From Clostridia bacterium (GTDB lineage: Bacteria > Bacillota_A > Clostridia > Christensenellales > Borkfalkiaceae): a stretch of DNA of 6,265 bases. Shown here piece by piece: positions 3,777 to 6,265 of the stretch (positions are counted from its first letter, which is position 1; the number at the start of each line of letters is the position of its first letter). Location: the NCBI GenBank assembly GCA_017456945.1, contig JAFTIK010000056.1, positions 1 through 6,265 of the forward strand, given 5' to 3'. Made by a program: the position numbers and the translations under genes. Below the pieces are notes generated by a model. The model had not been told where the DNA came from and did no database searches. It was given only the letters and a program-made list of their open reading frames with translations.

Positions 3777-6074
3777 ATGGAACAAATGACAGGGCTTGAT
3801 CTAAAGATCAAGGAAATGGCGGGGCGTATTCGTGAACTCCGTGAAATCGAAGGTTTATCAATCGCGCAAATGGCGGTTAAAACAGGCGTTTCCGAACAAG
3901 AATACCTTGCGTGCGAACAAGGGAAAAGCGACCTTAACTTTGCCTTTATTTATCGTTGCGCGAACGCGCTTAACGTAAACGTTACCGAAATTATTGAAGG
4001 TATAAGCCCGAAACTTAAATCTTACACGGTAACTAGATACGGCGCAGGTCAACAGATAGCAAAGGCGCACGGCATGACCTATTATAACCTTGCTTACGCT
4101 TTCCAAAAGCGTATTGCAGAACCACTTTACGTACGTAGCACTTATACTGAAGGGGCGGAAAATAGGGAAATAGAACTTACCACCCACGCAGGTCAAGAAT
4201 GCGATATCGTAGTTGACGGTTATCTTTTAGTTCAGATAGGCGACCATAAAGAAGTTTTAGGGCCGGGGGATAGTATTTATTTTGATAGTAATACGCCACA
4301 CGGTATGATAGCGACTAACGGTAGGGACTGCGTTTTTTACGCAATAGTATTAAACCCCACGGGCGAGCCTATTCCCGAGTTTGAAGAAACCGAACAAAAG
4401 CCCGTTAAAGAAATTAAAAAAGAAAAGGGCAAAGATACCGAAGAAAGGGTTTACCGTAACTTTATCGACGTCGTTGAAGACGAAAACGGTTCGCCTTTAT
4501 CAATTAAATTTAAGAACACCGAAAAGTTTAACTTTGCGTTCGATTTGGTTGACGAGTTAGCGGTTAAAAAGCCAAACAAACTTGCACTGTTGCACGTTTC
4601 TAAAGATTATACCGAAAGAAGAATTACCTTCTCGGATATGAAAAAGGAATCCAACAGATGCGCAAACTACTTTAAGTCGCTCGGCATCAAAAAGGGCGAT
4701 AGGGTAATGCTCGTATTAAAGCGCCACTATCAGTTCTGGTTTGCAATGATAGGCTTAAATAAACTCGGCGCAATCGCAATTCCCGCAACCAACCAGTTGC
4801 AAGAACACGACTTTGAATATCGTTTTAACTCTGCAGGCGTAACGGCTATTATCTGTACTGCAGACGGGGATACTGCTCATCAAGTAGATATCGCAGCCGA
4901 AAAATGCCCGCAACTAAAGCATAAACTTATCGTTAACGGCGAAAAGGACGGGTGGCGTAGTTTTGATGAAGAATATAAACTATTCTCTACTCACTTTGAC
5001 CGTACTAAAGACTCGCCTTGTGGTGACGATTTGTTGTTAATGTTCTTTACGTCAGGCACTTCGGGCTATCCCAAGATTGCAGCGCACAACCATAAATATC
5101 CTTTAGGGCATTTCCATACTGCTAAATACTGGCATACGGTAGATACCGAAGGTTTGCACTTTACTATATCCGATACCGGTTGGGCAAAGTCAATGTGGGG
5201 TAAACTCTACGGTCAATGGCTTGCAGAAGGCGCAACTTTCGTTTACGATTTCGATAGGTTTGACGCTGCGGACATTCTTCCTATGTTTGCTAAGTATAAG
5301 ATTACTACCTTCTGCGCACCGCCTACCATGCTACGTATGTTGATTAAGCAAGATATTTCTAAATACGATTTCTCTTCCGTACAACATATGACAACTGCGG
5401 GCGAAGCGCTTAACCCCGAAGTATATAATCAGTTCGAAAAACTAACCGGTCTTCAAATAAAAGAAGGTTTCGGTCAGTCAGAATCTACTATGCTTATCGG
5501 TAACCTAGTCGGCAGACCGCACAAGGTTGGCTCAATGGGCGTTCCCGCGCCCGTTTACGATATTGATATCGTAGATGAAAACGGCAATTCCGTTCCCGAT
5601 GGTGAAGTTGGCGAAATAGTAGTAAACGTTAAAGACGGCGTTCCTTGTGGTTTGTTTACGGGCTACTACGGCGACCAAGAAAAGACTAACGAAGTTTGGC
5701 ACGACGGGTTCTACCACACGGGCGACACCGCTTGGCGTGATGAAGACGGGTTCTACTGGTACGTTGGCCGTGTTGACGACGTTATTAAGTCTAGTGGTTA
5801 CCGTATCGGACCTTTTGAAATTGAAAGCGTTATCATGGAACTACCTTACGTATTAGAATGTGGCGTTTCTGCCGTTCCCGACGAAGTTCGTGGTCAAATC
5901 GTAAAGGCAAGTATCGTTTTAGTTAAGGGGACAGAAGGAACTGAAGAATTAAAGAAGGAAATTCAGGCTTACGTTAAATCTAAAACCGCGCCTTATAAGT
6001 ATCCTAGAATAGTCGTATTCCGTGATGAGTTGCCAAAAACCGTTAGCGGAAAAATTCAAAGAAATAAATTGTAA
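3777..6074 (+). CDS. XRE-cupin-acyl-CoA synthetase (medium-chain type) fusion
   Basis: This 765-residue, three-part cytoplasmic protein has no membrane segment. Residues about 9-75 are an XRE-type helix-turn-helix (RIRELREIEGLSIAQMA, TGVSEQEYLACEQGK). Residues about 95-195 are a cupin barrel with H137, E141, LGPGDSIYFDSNTPH and H175. A charged linker (200-224) leads to an AMP-forming acyl-CoA synthetase (225-765). Its motifs are all present: ATP loop FFTSGTSGYPK (423-433), GFGQSES (564-570), YHTGD (646-650), GRVDDVIKSSGYRIGPFEIE (664-683), and the C-terminal PKTVSGKIQRNKL with the adenylation lysine K759. SDTGWAKSMWGKLYGQW (465-481) and APYKYPR resemble the medium-chain (ACSM/MACS) subfamily, which takes medium-chain, branched or aromatic acids. 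The enzyme should convert a carboxylate, ATP and CoA to acyl-CoA, AMP and PPi. The HTH-cupin part resembles stand-alone XRE-cupin regulators and may sense a ligand or bind DNA. AAGGAG (3764-3769) is seven bases before ATG. Expression is under the T-box. The exact substrate is not visible. Confidence 0.88.
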   Translation: MEQMTGLDLKIKEMAGRIRELREIEGLSIAQMAVKTGVSEQEYLACEQGKSDLNFAFIYRCANALNVNVTEIIEGISPKLKSYTVTRYGAGQQIAKAHGMTYYNLAYAFQKRIAEPLYVRSTYTEGAENREIELTTHAGQECDIVVDGYLLVQIGDHKEVLGPGDSIYFDSNTPHGMIATNGRDCVFYAIVLNPTGEPIPEFEETEQKPVKEIKKEKGKDTEERVYRNFIDVVEDENGSPLSIKFKNTEKFNFAFDLVDELAVKKPNKLALLHVSKDYTERRITFSDMKKESNRCANYFKSLGIKKGDRVMLVLKRHYQFWFAMIGLNKLGAIAIPATNQLQEHDFEYRFNSAGVTAIICTADGDTAHQVDIAAEKCPQLKHKLIVNGEKDGWRSFDEEYKLFSTHFDRTKDSPCGDDLLLMFFTSGTSGYPKIAAHNHKYPLGHFHTAKYWHTVDTEGLHFTISDTGWAKSMWGKLYGQWLAEGATFVYDFDRFDAADILPMFAKYKITTFCAPPTMLRMLIKQDISKYDFSSVQHMTTAGEALNPEVYNQFEKLTGLQIKEGFGQSESTMLIGNLVGRPHKVGSMGVPAPVYDIDIVDENGNSVPDGEVGEIVVNVKDGVPCGLFTGYYGDQEKTNEVWHDGFYHTGDTAWRDEDGFYWYVGRVDDVIKSSGYRIGPFEIESVIMELPYVLECGVSAVPDEVRGQIVKASIVLVKGTEGTEELKKEIQAYVKSKTAPYKYPRIVVFRDELPKTVSGKIQRNKL

Positions 6075-6075
6075 T

Positions 6076-6104
6076 AAAAAAGCAACCTTTTTGGTTGCTT
6101 TTTT
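6076..6104. terminator. Bidirectional terminator between convergent genes
   Basis: AAAAAAGCAACC (6076-6087) pairs perfectly with GGTTGCTTTTTT (6093-6104) around a TTTTT loop. It begins two bases after the ligase stop codon and ends four bases before the stop of the minus-strand gene. The A-run on one side and T-run on the other make it work in both directions. Confidence 0.92.
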
Positions 6105-6107
6105 CTA

Positions 6108-6265
6108 TTAAGCAGGTAGGTTAACTTTTCGCTTGTAAACCCTAACTGCAAGGGCGGTCATATCGTCTTTCTTTTCGCCAAGCGATAATTCTATTGCCTT
6201 TTTAAGTATTCCGTCTGCAAGAGTTTGCGGGTTTTTTGCAGAAACCGAACGCAAGTAATCTATAA
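6108..6265 (-). CDS. C-terminal end of a SpoIIE/PP2C-like phosphatase (partial)
   Basis: Only the last 51 codons and the stop are inside the window; the 5' part lies beyond position 6265. The fragment contains NPQTLADGILKKAIEL, then KKDDMTALAVRVYKRK, and ends NLPA. The DDMT-A-x-x-V-R-V pattern close to the C-terminus is the last metal-binding motif of PPM/PP2C-type serine phosphatases of the SpoIIE family. The preceding helix (LADxIL..A) also fits SpoIIE. If so, the full protein is the membrane-bound phosphatase that activates sigma-F in the forespore, implying a spore-forming organism. An RsbU-like stress phosphatase is the main alternative, as it shares this motif. The gene is convergent to the ligase and uses the same terminator. 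Codon use resembles the neighbours. Confidence 0.72.
   Translation of the reverse strand, partial: IDYLRSVSAKNPQTLADGILKKAIELSLGEKKDDMTALAVRVYKRKVNLPA

Noticed and set aside
3485..3811. Open frame of 108 codons on the minus strand across the T-box leader
   Set aside because: The region is fully explained by plus-strand RNA structure and a promoter. The predicted peptide has no recognisable motif, and the frame runs into the ligase gene.
3858..4196. Minus-strand open frame opposite the HTH-cupin part of the fusion
   Set aside because: It is a shadow of the plus-strand gene with no motif or ribosome binding site. The plus strand encodes clear HTH and cupin patterns.
3777..4450. The HTH-cupin part as a separate gene, with the ligase starting independently
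   Set aside because: The frame is continuous, with no stop and no good ribosome binding site ahead of an internal ATG near the linker (about 4375-4460). A fusion is the simpler reading.
1..6265. CRISPR arrays, tRNA or rRNA genes, insertion sequences, prophage or attachment sites
   Set aside because: No regularly spaced repeats, tRNA-like cloverleaf, transposase or integrase sequence, or terminal inverted repeats were seen. The genes are ordinary chromosomal functions with uniform codon use.

Overview
The window is a stretch of chromosome from an anaerobic, low-to-moderate-GC, probably endospore-forming Firmicute (class Clostridia, perhaps an uncultured gut lineage). This rests on a PerR / reverse-rubrerythrin / rubredoxin oxygen-defence cluster, a T-box riboswitch, Gram-positive sigma-A promoters (TTGACA-17-TATAAT), strong AGGAGG ribosome binding sites, and a SpoIIE-like C-terminus at the right edge. 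The species cannot be named from the sequence.

Layout. (1) Positions 1-127 hold a weak terminator from an upstream gene and the nadE promoter. (2) 128-1882 is a two-domain NAD+ synthetase. Its synthetase half looks intact, but its glutaminase half lacks the segment that normally carries the nucleophilic cysteine. Two hairpins follow it (1891-1914 and the terminator 1918-1952). (3) 1982-3436 is a four-gene oxygen/peroxide-defence operon: perR (TTG start), reverse rubrerythrin, a very short 43-residue rubredoxin at 3037-3168, and a BFD-type [2Fe-2S] protein. It has a consensus promoter, a palindrome AGTAAT-C-ATTACT as candidate PerR box, a likely second promoter before the rubrerythrin gene, and a strong terminator. 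(4) 3457-3776 is a complete T-box leader with its own promoter. It controls a 765-residue fusion at 3777-6074: XRE helix-turn-helix, then cupin, then a medium-chain-type acyl-CoA synthetase. (5) A terminator at 6076-6104 is shared with a convergent minus-strand gene, of which only the last 51 codons are present (SpoIIE/PP2C-like phosphatase).

How the parts may work together. The perR operon is a self-contained peroxide-responsive unit: PerR senses peroxide and derepresses rubrerythrin with small electron carriers that feed it. The most unusual part is the T-box unit. T-boxes normally control aminoacyl-tRNA synthetases, amino-acid biosynthesis or transport genes. Here one controls a carboxylate-CoA ligase carrying a transcription-factor-like N-terminus. 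The specifier codon appears to be GUA (valine, tentative), and the T-box bulge UGGU fits a tRNA with discriminator A, as tRNA-Val has. A coherent hypothesis is amino-acid salvage: when the tRNA is uncharged, the ligase activates a branched-chain acid such as isobutyrate, and a ferredoxin-dependent oxidoreductase encoded elsewhere carboxylates the CoA ester to the 2-oxo acid precursor of the amino acid.
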